From contig NZ_OY726395.1 in assembly GCF_963378085.1 (NCBI RefSeq), positions 434,001-498,000 of the forward strand: a stretch of DNA of 64,000 nt. The letters run 5' to 3'. Position numbers and translations under genes: made by a program. The stretch is from Mycolicibacterium sp. MU0050. GTDB lineage: Bacteria; Actinomycetota; Actinomycetes; Mycobacteriales; Mycobacteriaceae. Shown in pieces: positions 19,337 to 31,200 of this stretch. Position 1 is the stretch's first letter; every line of letters starts with the position of its first letter. A model generated the notes under the pieces. That model made no database searches. It was not told where the DNA came from and saw only the letters and a list, made by a program, of their open reading frames with translations.

Positions 19337-20248
19337 ATGAAAGCCTCGGTTGCGATAGTCGGGTCGGGCAACATCAGCACCGACCTGCTCTACAAGCTGC
19401 TGCGCTCGGATTGGCTCGAGCCGCGTTGGATGGTCGGCATCGACCCGGAGAGCGAGGGTCTGGCCCGCGCGCGCAAGCTCGGTCTGGAGACCAGCCACGA
19501 GGGCGTGGACTGGCTGCTCGGCCTCGACGAGAAACCCGACCTGGTGTTCGAGGCCACCAGCGCCTACGTCCACCGTGAGGCCGCCCCGCGCTATGAAGCG
19601 GCCGGCATCCGGGCCATCGATCTGACCCCGGCCGCCGTCGGCCCCGCCGTCATCCCGCCGGCCAACCTGCACGAACACGTCACGGCGCCGAACGTCAACA
19701 TGATCACCTGCGGCGGTCAGGCCACCATCCCGATCGTGTACGCGGTGTCCCGCGTCGTGGAGGTGCCCTACGCCGAGATCGTCGCGTCGGTGGCCTCGGC
19801 CTCGGCCGGGCCGGGCACCCGCGCCAACATCGACGAGTTCACCAAGACCACCAGCAAGGGCGTCGAGACCATCGGCGGGGCCCGCCGCGGCAAGGCGATC
19901 ATCATCCTCAACCCCGCCGACCCACCGATGATCATGCGCGACACCATCTTCTGCGCCATCCCCGAGGATGCCGATCACGCCGCGATCACCAAGTCCATCA
20001 AGGACGTGGTCGCCGAGGTCCAGACCTATGTCCCCGGCTACCGGCTGCTCAACGAACCGCAGTTCGACGCGCCGTCGGTGACCTCGGGCGGCTACGCGAC
20101 CGTCACGACGTTCGTCGAGGTGGAGGGCGCCGGGGATTACCTGCCGCCGTACGCGGGCAACCTGGACATCATGACCGCCGCGGCCACCAAGGTCGGCGAG
20201 GAGATCGCGCGGGAATTGGTCTCGAGCGAGAAGGAAGCAGCACGATGA
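19337..20248 (+). CDS. hsaG: HsaG, acylating aldehyde dehydrogenase (propanal/acetaldehyde)
   Basis: A 303-residue acylating aldehyde dehydrogenase of the BphJ/DmpF type, which turns propanal from the aldolase into propionyl-CoA. The NAD-binding start [13 protein letters not shown] and catalytic cysteine in [16 protein letters not shown] (about residue 127) are intact. It has a CAGGAG site before ATG 19337 and overlaps hsaF by four bases, as expected for a channelling aldolase-dehydrogenase complex. Orthologue of Rv3535c. Confidence 0.92.
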   Translation: MKASVAIVGSGNISTDLLYKLLRSDWLEPRWMVGIDPESEGLARARKLGLETSHEGVDWLLGLDEKPDLVFEATSAYVHREAAPRYEAAGIRAIDLTPAAVGPAVIPPANLHEHVTAPNVNMITCGGQATIPIVYAVSRVVEVPYAEIVASVASASAGPGTRANIDEFTKTTSKGVETIGGARRGKAIIILNPADPPMIMRDTIFCAIPEDADHAAITKSIKDVVAEVQTYVPGYRLLNEPQFDAPSVTSGGYATVTTFVEVEGAGDYLPPYAGNLDIMTAAATKVGEEIARELVSSEKEAAR

Positions 20249-21294
20249 GCGACATCTTCTTCAACCCCGTGTGGGACGTCCGGATGACCGACACCTCGCT
20301 GCGGGACGGGTCGCACCACAAGCGGCATCAATTCACCAAGGACGAGGTGCACGGCATCGTCGCCGCCCTGGACGCCGCGGGCGTCCCGGTCATCGAGGTC
20401 ACCCACGGCGACGGGCTGGGCGGTTCCAGCTTCAACTACGGGTTCTCCAAGACCCCCGAACAGGAGTTGATCAAGCTCGCGGCCGAGACGGCCAAGGAGG
20501 CCAAGATCGCCTTCCTGATGCTGCCGGGGGTGGGCACCAAGGACGACATCAAGGAGGCGCAGGCCAACGGCGGTTCGATCTGCCGCATCGCCACCCATTG
20601 CACCGAAGCCGACGTCTCCATCCAGCACTTCGGGCTGGCCCGCGAACTCGGGTTGGAAACCGTCGGGTTCCTGATGATGAGCCACACCATCTCCCCGGAG
20701 AAGCTGGCCGAGCAGGCCCGGATCATGGCCGACGCGGGATGTCAGTGCGTCTACGTCGTCGACTCGGCCGGCGCGCTGGTGCTCGAGGGGGTGGCCGACC
20801 GGGTGTCGGCGCTGGTCGCGGAGTTGGGCGACGACGCGCAGGTCGGGTTCCACGGCCACGAGAACCTGGGGCTCGGCGTGGCCAACTCGGTGGAGGCGGT
20901 CCGGGCCGGCGCCAAGCAGATCGACGGCAGCTGCCGCCGGTTCGGTGCGGGTGCGGGTAACGCCCCGGTCGAGGCCCTGATCGGGGTCTTCGACAAGATC
21001 GGCGTCAAGACCGGGATCGACTTCTTCGACATCGCCGACGCCGCCGAAGAGGTGGTGGCCCCCGCGATGCCCGCCGAATGCCTGCTCGATCGCAATGCGC
21101 TGATCATGGGCTATGCGGGGGTCTACTCCAGCTTCCTCAAGCACGCCATCCGGCAGTCGGAACGCTACGGCGTCCCGGCGCATGCGTTGCTGCACCGGGC
21201 CGGCCAGCGCAAGCTGATCGGCGGGCAGGAAGACCAGCTGATCGACATCGCGCTGGAGATCAAGCGGGAGCAGGAGGCGGCCTCGGCCGGCTGA
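20245..21294 (+). CDS. hsaF: HsaF, 4-hydroxy-2-oxohexanoate (oxovalerate) aldolase
   Basis: A 349-residue class II pyruvate aldolase of the DmpG/BphI type, complexed with HsaG. It splits 4-hydroxy-2-oxohexanoate into pyruvate and propanal. The metal/active-site start [19 protein letters not shown] (about residues 12-30) and the metal-binding [16 protein letters not shown] (about 197-212) are present. It ends the hsaE-hsaG-hsaF operon, converging on the DUF2505 gene 12 bases on. Orthologue of Rv3534c. Confidence 0.92.
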   Translation: MSDIFFNPVWDVRMTDTSLRDGSHHKRHQFTKDEVHGIVAALDAAGVPVIEVTHGDGLGGSSFNYGFSKTPEQELIKLAAETAKEAKIAFLMLPGVGTKDDIKEAQANGGSICRIATHCTEADVSIQHFGLARELGLETVGFLMMSHTISPEKLAEQARIMADAGCQCVYVVDSAGALVLEGVADRVSALVAELGDDAQVGFHGHENLGLGVANSVEAVRAGAKQIDGSCRRFGAGAGNAPVEALIGVFDKIGVKTGIDFFDIADAAEEVVAPAMPAECLLDRNALIMGYAGVYSSFLKHAIRQSERYGVPAHALLHRAGQRKLIGGQEDQLIDIALEIKREQEAASAG

Positions 21295-21306
21295 GCGCCG
21301 GCCGGG

Positions 21307-21816
21307 TCAGGCGTTCTGTTTGATCCAGTCGGTGGTGAAGTCCTGGAGCGCTTCGATGCTCTGGACCAGGGACTTCCCCATGATGGTCTCGATCTTGCCG
21401 CCGATCAGCGGGACCTTGAACTCCAGGGTGGCCCGCCCCTTGAGAAGCGAGCCGTTGCGGCTTGGCGTCAGCCATGCCGTGGCGGAGCCGGAACCGGGAG
21501 CCCCGTGGGACCTCGAGACGATCTCGCCGCGGACCTTCCCGTCGCTGACGGGGCTCCAGATCTCCCGTTGCTCGACCCGCCACTGGCTGGGGAACACCTT
21601 GGCGATGGGTCCCGGCAGGCCGTCGGGCCGCAAGCTGTTGGCCACGATCGTGGTCACGACGCCGTCGGCGTCGACAGCGAACTCCTCGAGGCTGGCCGTA
21701 CCGCCGAAATTCGCCAGCCTCGCCAGCCAGTAGTCGCGTTCGGCAAACGCCCAGTGGATTTGCTCGACACTGGCCGACGAGTCCACCGAGAAGTCGCATG
21801 ACCGTGGCACAGCCAT
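21307..21816 (-). CDS. DUF2505 family protein
   Basis: A 169-residue protein of the DUF2505 type, common in mycobacteria. It has a START-like appearance: FSVDSSASVEQIHWAFAERDYW at the N-terminus, then alternating strands and a C-terminal helix (IEALQDFTTDWIKQNA). The family is usually proposed to bind lipids, but no function is proven. It is convergent with hsaF and divergent from mbtH, so it marks the junction between the steroid and NRPS regions. No catalytic residues are recognised. Confidence 0.65.
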   Translation of the reverse strand: MAVPRSCDFSVDSSASVEQIHWAFAERDYWLARLANFGGTASLEEFAVDADGVVTTIVANSLRPDGLPGPIAKVFPSQWRVEQREIWSPVSDGKVRGEIVSRSHGAPGSGSATAWLTPSRNGSLLKGRATLEFKVPLIGGKIETIMGKSLVQSIEALQDFTTDWIKQNA

Positions 21817-21922
21817 AGGTTATGTCGGGATCATCGATTTGTGCTCCGTTTCACAGGAGAAGTCGCTAAGCTGACGCACTGCAACACACAAGTCGCTCGA
21901 GTGGGCCACTGGACAGACAGCG

Positions 21923-21957
21923 CGGATGCAAGCTGTGGGGGCATTGCCTTGCATCCG
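21923..21957. promoter_or_regulatory. Dyad upstream of mbtH
   Basis: CGGATGCAAG-N15-CTTGCATCCG is a perfect 10-bp inverted repeat 50 bp ahead of the mbtH start, in the 190-bp divergent region with the DUF2505 gene. A direct repeat AAGTCGCT (21860-21867 and 21890-21897) lies just upstream. Either an operator for the NRPS operon or a leader-RNA hairpin is possible; there is no T run, so termination is less likely. Confidence 0.5.
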
Positions 21958-22006
21958 GACGGGGTCAGTCAAGATCGACTCGAGTTTTGAGGGTGGGGAG
22001 GCCCTA

Positions 22007-22222
22007 GTGAGTGTGAATCCATTCGACGATGACGACGGCAGCTTTTACGTCTTGATCAATGACGAAGAGCAGCACAGTCTTTGGCCGACCTTCGCCGAAG
22101 TACCCGCCGGCTGGCGGGTGGTGCACGGCGAGGCCGGCCGGGCCGAATGCCTGGACTTCATCGAACAGAACTGGCCTGATATCCGGCCGAAGAGCCTGCG
22201 CGACAGGCTGGCCAAGAGCTAG
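22007..22222 (+). CDS. MbtH-like protein, NRPS adenylation partner
   Basis: A 71-residue MbtH-family protein that binds A domains and supports their folding and activity. The signature [28 protein letters not shown] and [14 protein letters not shown] is complete. The start is GTG 22007 with GGGGAGG upstream; a GTG two codons later is possible. It precedes the NRPS gene by 76 bases on the same strand, as in glycopeptidolipid loci, and most likely serves all nine A domains of this assembly line. Confidence 0.93.
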   Translation: MSVNPFDDDDGSFYVLINDEEQHSLWPTFAEVPAGWRVVHGEAGRAECLDFIEQNWPDIRPKSLRDRLAKS

Positions 22223-22298
22223 CTCTGCTATCGGTCGATAGTTCGACCGTCACGTGCTCTGGGGGGCTGGGGCACTACATCTGCGGTGGGGGAAACCA

Positions 22299-25200
22299 AT
22301 GCAGCTTGATGATCGGTTACTGCCTGCAACTCGCGCACAGCTCGACATATGGCTGGCGGAGCATGCGGTGCACCTTGGTGCCGAGTGGCAACTCGGCCTG
22401 CTCGCCAGGATCGAGGGCCTGGTGGAGCATGACGTTCTCGAATGGGCGATCCGGCGGGTGCTGCGCGAGGCCGAACCGGTTCGCGCGGCATTCGCGGAGG
22501 TGGAGGGGCAGGTATTCCAAAAGCCGCTCGACTACTCGGATTTCGAGCTGCCATTCCACGACCTGACTGGTTCGCCCGACCCGGAACAGGCCGTGCGCGA
22601 GATGGCCACATCCATCCAGCGCGCGCCGATGCCGTTGGACGGGCCATTGTTCAGGTTTGCGTTGTTTCAGACGGGTCCCGGCGAGTGCTATCTGTTCGGC
22701 GCCTGTCACCACCTCGTCTTGGACGGGACCGGTATTGCGCTGGTGGGACAGCGGATCGCGTCGGTGTACTCGGCGACCGTGACCGGCGCGCCCATCCCGC
22801 CCGCGCTGTTCGGGTCGTTGGCCGACCTCGTGGACTGTGAACGGGCGTATGAAGAGTCCGCCGACTACCTGGTGGACGAGTCCTATTGGCGAGAACACCT
22901 GCCCCACGAGAATGGGCGCGGCTACGCGTCCGCCGCGACGGCCGCCGAGCGCGGGCCGGCGTGGCCGACCGATGCGCTGCCGCTGGATCCGGAAACCCTC
23001 GGTCGCGTCGAGGAGTGCGCCCAAGGTTGGCGAATGTCGCGATCGTCGGTCATCACCGCGGCGTGTGCGCTGTTGGTCCGCGGCTGGGACGCGGACAGCT
23101 GCGAGGTGGTCCTCGACCTCCCGGTGTCCCGCCGGGTGCTGCCGGAGTCGAAGACACTACCCGGGATGGTGGCGGGGGTGGTGCCGCTGGTGTTACGCGC
23201 GGAGCCGGAGTCCTCCGTCGCGGAGTTCTGCGCACATGTCGACGCGAAGATTCGGGAAGCTTTGCAGCACCAGCGGTTTCCCGTAAACGCGCTAGAGCGT
23301 CAGCTCCGCGCCCGCGGAGTCGGGCAGCTTGCCAACCGGGTGAGCGTCAACTTTCTACCCGGTACCTTCCAGTTGGAGTTCGGTGGCCTACCGGCGACAG
23401 CGTCGTTGATCAACGTCGGCGCTGTGGGCGGGCTCGGACTGGTCTTCTCCGCTGTCGATGACCAACTCCTGCTCAGCACGACGGGGAGCAGTCCGACCTT
23501 TCCCAACCTGGAGACCACCGATCTCGTTGATCGTCTGACGCGGGTACTGCTGGCGATGACTGAGGATCCGCGGCGGTCGTTGTCGTCGGTGGGTCTGATC
23601 GATGGGGTGGAGCAGGAGCGGCTTGATGGGTTTGGTCGTCGGGCGGTGTTGTCGTCGTCGGTGGTGGAGTCGTCGCTTCCGGCCCGGTTCGAAGCTCAGG
23701 TTGCGCGGTCTTCGGAGTTGGTGGGGGTGCGGTTCGGTGGGTTGTCGGTGTCGTATCGGGAGTTGGATGAGGCGTCGAATCGGTTGGCGCACTTTCTGAT
23801 CGATCGCGGTGCAGGCCCTGGGCGGTGTGTGGGGTTGTTGTTGGAGCGCTCGGCGCAGGCGATCGTCGCGATTTTGGGGGTGCTCAAGACCGGGGCGGCG
23901 TATCTGCCGATTGATCCGGCGCATCCGCAGGCGCGGGTGCAGTTCATGGTTGCTGATGCGGCGCCGGTGGTGGTGTTGGTCTCGTCCGGGTTGGCTGATC
24001 GGCTGGCCGGATGTGCAGTGCTGACCGTCGATGTGGGTGATCCCCGCATCGACGGTCAGCCCAGCACGGCGGTGTCGGTGGCGGTGGCTGCTGATGATGT
24101 CGCCCACATCATCTACACCTCGGGCACCACCGGCACCCCGAAGGGGGTGGCGGTCACCCATGGGAATGTGACGCGGTTGTTCGACGGCATGGATGTCGGT
24201 ATCGAGCTGGGGCCGGATCAGGTGTGGTCGCAGTGTTCGTCGTTGGCGTTCGACTATTCGGTGTGGGAGATCTGGGGTGCTCTGCTGCACGGGGGCCGGT
24301 TGGTGGTGGTGCCGGAGTCGGTGACCCGTGCTCCTGATGAGTTGCAGGAGCTGTTGACCGCCGAGCAGGTCACTGTGCTCAGTCAGACGCCGTCGGCGGT
24401 GGGGGTGCTCTCACCGCAGGGATTGGAGTCGACGGCGTTGATGGTCGCTGCTGAGCCGTGTCCGGCTGAGGTGGTGGATCGGTGGGCGCCGGGTCGGGTG
24501 ATGATCAATGGTTACGGTCCGACGGAGACCACGGTGTACGCGGCGATCAGTGCGCCGCTGCAGGCCGGTGCGGGTGTGGTGCCGATCGGGTCGCCGGTGC
24601 CGGGGGCGGCGTTGTTCGTCCTGGATGTGTGGTTGCGGCCGGTGCCGGTGGGTGTGGTTGGTGAGTTGTATGTGGCCGGCCGTGGTGTGGGTGTGGGGTA
24701 TGTGCGTCGGGCGGGGTTGACCGGGTCGCGGTTTGTGGCGTGTCCGTTCGGGGCTGCGGGGCAGCGGATGTATCGGACGGGGGATCTGGTGCGTTGGGCC
24801 CCCGATGGGCAACTGCTGTATCTGGGGCGGGCGGATGAGCAGGTCAAGATCCGTGGTTACCGCATCGAACTCGGCGAAATCCAGTCTGCGCTATCAGAAT
24901 TGGACGGGGTCGAACAAGCGACGGTGATCGTCCGGGAGGATCAGCCCGGCAACAAGCGCCTCGTCGGGTACGTGACCGGGGAGGCCGAACCGGCTGCGAT
25001 CCGCGCCCGGCTGGCCGAGCGGTTCCCGGACTACATGGTGCCCGCAGCGATCGTGGTACTCGAGGCGCTGCCGTTGACGGTCAACGGCAAACTCGACAAG
25101 CGGGCCTTACCCGCCCCGGAGTACGCCGACGCCGACCACTACCGGGCCCCGAGCACTGCGGTCGAGGAAATCCTGACCGGAATCTACGCCCAGGTCCTCG

Positions 25201-28200
25201 GGCTCGACCGCGTCGGCGTCGATGACTCCTTCTTCGACCTCGGCGGCGACTCACTATCGGCCATGCGCCTGATCAGCGCGGTGAACACCAGCCTCGACGC
25301 CGGGCTGACCGTACGCACCTTGTTCGACGCGCCGACCGTCGCCGAGTTGGCCGCCCGGATCGGCGAAGATGCCGACGTCAGAGCGCCGTTGGTGGCGGGC
25401 GTGCGGCCTGACCTGGTGCCGCTGTCCTACGCCCAGAGCCGACTCTGGTTCCTCAACCGGTTCGAAGGCGGGGTCGCCACCTACAACATGCCGACCGCGT
25501 TCCGGATCGACGGAACGCTCGACGTGGAGGCGTTGGCGGCGGCACTCGATGACGTGATCGCCCGCCATGAGGCGCTGCGCACCATCTTCCCCGACGTGGA
25601 CGGGGTGCCATGGCAGAAGGTGCTGCCCGCCGAGGCCGGCATGTGGCGCTGCGAGGGACCGGTGGTGAAGCGGGTGCGGGAGGGCGACGTGGCTGCCGAG
25701 CTGACGGCGCTGGCCGAGTACCGGTTCGAGTTGTCGTCCGAGATCCCGATCCGCGCCCGGATTCTCGAGGTCGGCCCCGACCGTTACGTGCTGGGCATCG
25801 TGATGCACCACATCGCCTTCGACGGATGGTCGCTGGCGCCGATGGTGCGCGACGTCGGCGTCGCGTACGCCAGCCGATGCGAACACCGGGCGCCGGACTG
25901 GACCCCGTTGCCGGTGCAGTACGTCGATTACACACTGTGGCAGCAGGCTTGGCTGGGCTCCGAGACCGACCCCGACAGTGCGATCTCGGCCCAGCTGGCG
26001 TACTGGCGACAGGAGTTGGCGGATCTGCCGGAAGTGGTGTCGCTGCCGACGGATCGGCCCCGCCCGCCGGTGCCCACGTACCGCGGCGACGAGGTGGGAC
26101 TGAGCATCGATCCGCAGACCTGGTCGAGCCTCAAAGCAGTGGCTGCGGCACACAACGCGACGGCCTCGATGGTGTTGCAGGCCGTGATGGCGGTGGTGAT
26201 GCATCGCGCGGGCGTCGGCGACGACCTGGCGCTGGGAGCGCCCATCGCCGGGCGACTGGATGCCGCGCTCGACGATCTGGTCGGATTCTTCGTCAACACC
26301 TGGGTACTGCGGGTGAACGTCGACTCGCAGCAGCGGTTCAGCGATGTGCTCGACCAGGTGCGCCGCAAGGCACTGGACGCCTACGCCAACCAGGATGTGC
26401 CCTTCGAGCTGTTGGTCGAGCGGCTCAACCCGGCGCGCTCCGCCTCGCATCACCCGTTGTTCCAGGTGGCCATGGTCTATCAGAACAACGTGCGGCCCGA
26501 GGTGGTGCTCGACGGGGCCGGCGTCGAATCAGTTGCTGTGGGCACTCAGACCGCCAAGTTCGACCTGGACATCCAGCTCCGGGAGGTCCTCACCGACGAC
26601 TCCACGGCGGCCTTCGCGCTGCGCGAGATGCCGACCAGGGACGCGGGCGAGCCCATGTGTGCCGGCGTGGTGACCTATGCCACGGATCTGTTCGACCGGG
26701 ACACCATCGAACGGTTGGTGACCTGGTTCGGTCGGGTGGTCGAGTCGGTGGTCGCCGACGCGACGGTGCGGGTGAGTGATCTGAGCCTGCTCGGGCCCGA
26801 CGAGCGAGAGACGTTGTTGGAGAGGTGGTCTGGCGCCGAGATCGACGCGCCGACGGGCCTCGCCCCAGAATTGCTGACCACGGCGGCCGCCGCTCACCCG
26901 GACGCCGTGGCGGTCGTCGACGGCGAACGGTCGTGGTCGTACCGCGAGTTGGACGAGGCCTCAAATCGCCTGGCACGCAGCCTCATAGACGCCGGGGTGG
27001 GCCCGGAGCGGGCCGTGGGCGTAGCAATGAACCGGTCCGCCGAGCTGGTGCTGGCGTGGTGGGCGGTGCTGAAAGCCGGCGGCGTCTACGTGCCGGTGGA
27101 CCGGACTCATCCCGAAGCCCGGATCGCGACGGTCCTCGACACCGCCGGGGCTGTGTGCGTCCTGACAACCGGCGCCGATCCGGTGGGCGTCGCGGCGCGG
27201 CCGGTACTGCGGATCGACGAGTTGGATCTGTCGACGCGCAGTGCGGCACCGATCACCGACGCCGAACGGCTTGCGCCGCTGACGATCGACAATGTGGCCT
27301 ACGTGATCTTCACGTCCGGTTCGACCGGCCTCCCCAAGGGGGTGGCAGTCACCCACGCCGGACTGTGGGGAGTCGCCGCCGCCCACCGCGACCTGTTCGA
27401 GGTGGGTGCGGACGGCCGCGTGCTGATGGTGGCCGCGCCCACCTTCGACGCATCGGTTTTCGAGTGGTTATGGGCCGTGGCCTCCGGTGCCGCCCTGGTG
27501 GTCGCGTCGCCCGACTCTTACGCGGGGGAGGCGCTGACCGCGCTGTTGCAGGACCAACGGGTCGACGCGGCGTTGTTGACCCCGACGGTGCTGGCAACGC
27601 TCGACCGCGTCCGGGTCCGGCAACTGAGCACGCTGGTCACCGGTGGGGAAGCGTGCCCGGCGGAACTGGTCGCCGCCTGGGCGCCGGGCCGACGGATGTT
27701 CAACGCCTACGGACCCACCGAGGTCAGCATCTGGGCCACCTGGAGTGCTTTGCGGGAAGACCGGCCGGTGGGCATCGGGGCCCCGATCCCCGGTGTGCGT
27801 GCGATGGTCCTCGACGCGGGGATGAGGCCCGTGCCCGTCGGGGTCGTCGGGGAGTTGTATCTGTCCGGCCCCGGACTCGCCCGTGGTTATGCGGGCCGGC
27901 CGGATCTGACCGCGGATCGGTTTGTGGCCAATCCCTTCGGCGGCGCGGGGGAGCGGATGTATCGCACCGGAGATCTGGTGCGTTGGACCACCGAGGGTGC
28001 GCTCTCGTATCAGGGGCGCGCCGACGCCCAGATCAAGCTCCGGGGACAACGACTCGAACTCGGTGAGATCGAGAACACCTTGCTGGCCTGCCCACAGGTC
28101 ACCCGGGCCGCCGCCGCGGTACACCGCAGCAACACCGGCACCGCGCACCTGGTCGGCTACATCTCGCTGACCCACGACGACGGCTTCGACCACGATGCCG

Positions 28201-31200
28201 AGGTGGTCGACCAGTGGCAGCACATCTACGACGAGCTGTACGACGCCGACCTGGAGGTCACCGACTTCGGTAGCGACTTCCGAGGGTGGAACAGCAGCTA
28301 CACCGGGACGCCCATCCCGCTTGCGGAGATGCAGGAATGGCGTTCGGCGGCGGTGGACCGCATCCTGGCGCTGCGGCCCCGGCGGGTGCTGGAGATCGGC
28401 GTCGGCTCGGGCCTGGTCTTGTCTCAGGTCGCTCCGGCGAGCGAGGAGTACTGGGGGACCGACTTCTCGGCGCCCACCATCCACACCCTGCGCGCCGCGG
28501 TCGCTGGCCAGCCGTGGGGAGACCGGGTGCGGCTGTGGGCGCAGCCCGCCCACGTCACCGATCCGCTGCCGCACAGCTACTTCGACACCATCATCGTCAA
28601 CTCCGTCGTGCAGTACTTTCCGAGCGCCGGGTATCTGGCCGAGGTGTTGGACGCCGCCGTCGAACTGTTGGCGCCAGGTGGGGCGCTGTTCATCGGCGAC
28701 GTGCGCAACCACGCTCTGCAGGGCGCCTTTCAGACCGGCATCGCGGTGGCCCGCAACGAGGGCGGTGACACCGACGCCGACGAGATCCGGCAACGGGTGC
28801 AGCGCGCGATCCTCGGTGAAGCCGAATTGTTGCTGGCGCCGGAGTTCTTTGCGGCGTGGGCGACGGGATGCCCCTCGGTGGCCGGAGTGGACATCCAGGT
28901 CAAGCGCGGGGACGCCGACAACGAGCTCACCCGCTACCGGTATGACGTCACCGTCCACAAGGGTCCTGCCGAGGTGCGCTCCCTGGCGCAAGTGCCGCAG
29001 CGCACCTGGACCAGTTGCGCCGGACTCGATGGTCTTTCCACGCAGCTGGTTTCGGATCGCCCCGTGACGGTGCGCATCACCGAAATCCCCCGCGCCGGCG
29101 TCGTCGCCGATGTCCACCTCGAGCAGGCCCTGGCCGAGGGCGCGCGCCTCTCCGATGCGCAGGACCGCGGCGAGGCCGGCGCGGGTCCCCACGGTGCCGT
29201 CACCGCCGAACAACTGCACCGGCTCGGCGAGCAACTCGGGTACCGGGTAGCGGTCACCTGGGGGGCGCACCCCGGCACGTTGGACGCGGTGTTCACCGCC
29301 GCCGGCGGGGCGGCGCCGGCAATGGTCGATACCTACCTGTGCCCGCGCGATCTCCGTAGCCCCGATAGGTACGCCAACGATCCGCACACCAATACCAAGG
29401 TCAGTGCGGTCCGGCGGCAGCTGAGCGAGCGGCTGCCCGACTACATGGTGCCGACCCACCTCGTGGTGTTGGACGACTTCCCGTTGACCTCCTCGGGAAA
29501 GATCGACCGGAAGTCGCTACCGGCGCCGATCGTCACTGCCAAGGCATTCCGGCCGCCGCAGACGCCGACCGAGAAGACCGTCGCCGAGGTGTTCGCCGAG
29601 GTACTCGCCCTGGACCGGGTGGGGCTCGACGACGACTTCTTCGACTCCGGCGGCGATTCCCTGATCGCCATCCGGGTGAGTACACGGCTGCAGACGGCGT
29701 TGGGTGCGGAGGTACCGGTGCGGTACCTGTTCGATACGCCGACTGTCGGCGGACTCGCCGACTGCCTGGACCAACAGCAGGGCGGCGTGGTCCGCGCCCC
29801 GCTGCGGGAAATGGCTCGCCCGGAACAGGTTCCGCTGTCGTTCGCCCAACAGCGGCTGTGGTTCCTGGATCAACTGCAGGGTCCCTCGCCCATCTACAAC
29901 ATGGCGGTGGCGCTGCGTCTGGTGGGACGCCTGGATGTGCACGCATTGGGGCACGCGCTGGCCGATGTGATCGGTCGCCACGAAAGCTTGCGCACGGTAT
30001 TCGTTGCAACCGACGGCATCCCCCGGCAGATGGTGCTGCCCGTAGAGCTTGCGAACATCGGATGGCGTGTCATCGACGCGGAGCAATGGTCGGCGGAGCA
30101 GCTGGACGAGGCGGTGGCCGCGGTGGCTCAGTACAGCTTCGACCTTGCCCGTGAGACACCCATGCGGGCCGCGCTGTTCCGGGTCGGTGTCGACGAGCAC
30201 GTATTGGTTGCGGTGGTGCATCACATCGCCGCCGACGGGTGGTCGGTAACGCCCTTGGTGACAGATCTGAGCGTGGCCTACGCGGCCCGTGCCGCGGGCG
30301 CATCGCCGCGGTGGGCGCCGTTGCCGGTGCAGTACGCCGATTACACGCTGTGGCAGCGAGATTGGCTGGGCGATGAGAAGGATCCGGACAGCGTGATCTC
30401 CGGACACCTCGCCTATTGGGAGCAGGCCCTGGCGGGGTTGCCGGAGCGGCTGGAGTTGCCGACCGATCGGCCGTACCCGCCGGTCGCCGACTACCGCGGC
30501 GACAGCGTCGCTGTCGAGTGGCCGGCGGAGTTGCAACAGCGGGTGGCGCGGCTGGCGAGGGAGCACAACACGACGAGCTCGATGGTGGTGCAGGCGGCCT
30601 TGGCGGTGCTGCTGTCGAAGCTGAGCGGCAGCACCGACGTGGCCCTCGGTCTTGCCACGGCTGGCCGTGGCGATTCCGCTCTCGATGATCTGGTCGGTTT
30701 CTTCGTCAACACCTTGGTGCTGCGGGTCGATATGGCCGGCGACCCCACCGTCGCCGAGGTACTGACCCGGGTGCGTCAACGTGGTCTGGAGGCGTTCGAG
30801 TATCAGGAGGTGCCGTTCGAGGTGTTGGTGGAGCGGCTCAATCCGGTTCGCTCCCTGACGCATCACCCGCTGGTGCAGGTCATGCTGACCTGGCAGAACC
30901 TGCCCTGGCGTAGTAGTGGACCTGCCGCGGGGCTCAGATTGGGTGCCGTGCAGGCGATCCCGATTCCGGCGGAGACTTTGACTGCGCGGATGGATTTGGT
31001 GTTTTCGTTGGCGGAGCGCTTTGACGGTGGTGAGCCGGCGGGGATCGAAGGGGTGGTGGAGTTCCGGACTGATGTCTACGACGTTGCCAGCGTTGAGACG
31101 CTGATCGAGCGGTTGCGGTTGGTGTTGGTGGCGATGACTGAGGATCCGTTGCGGTTGTTGTCGTCGGTGGGTTTGGTTGATGGGGTGGAGCGGGAGCGGC

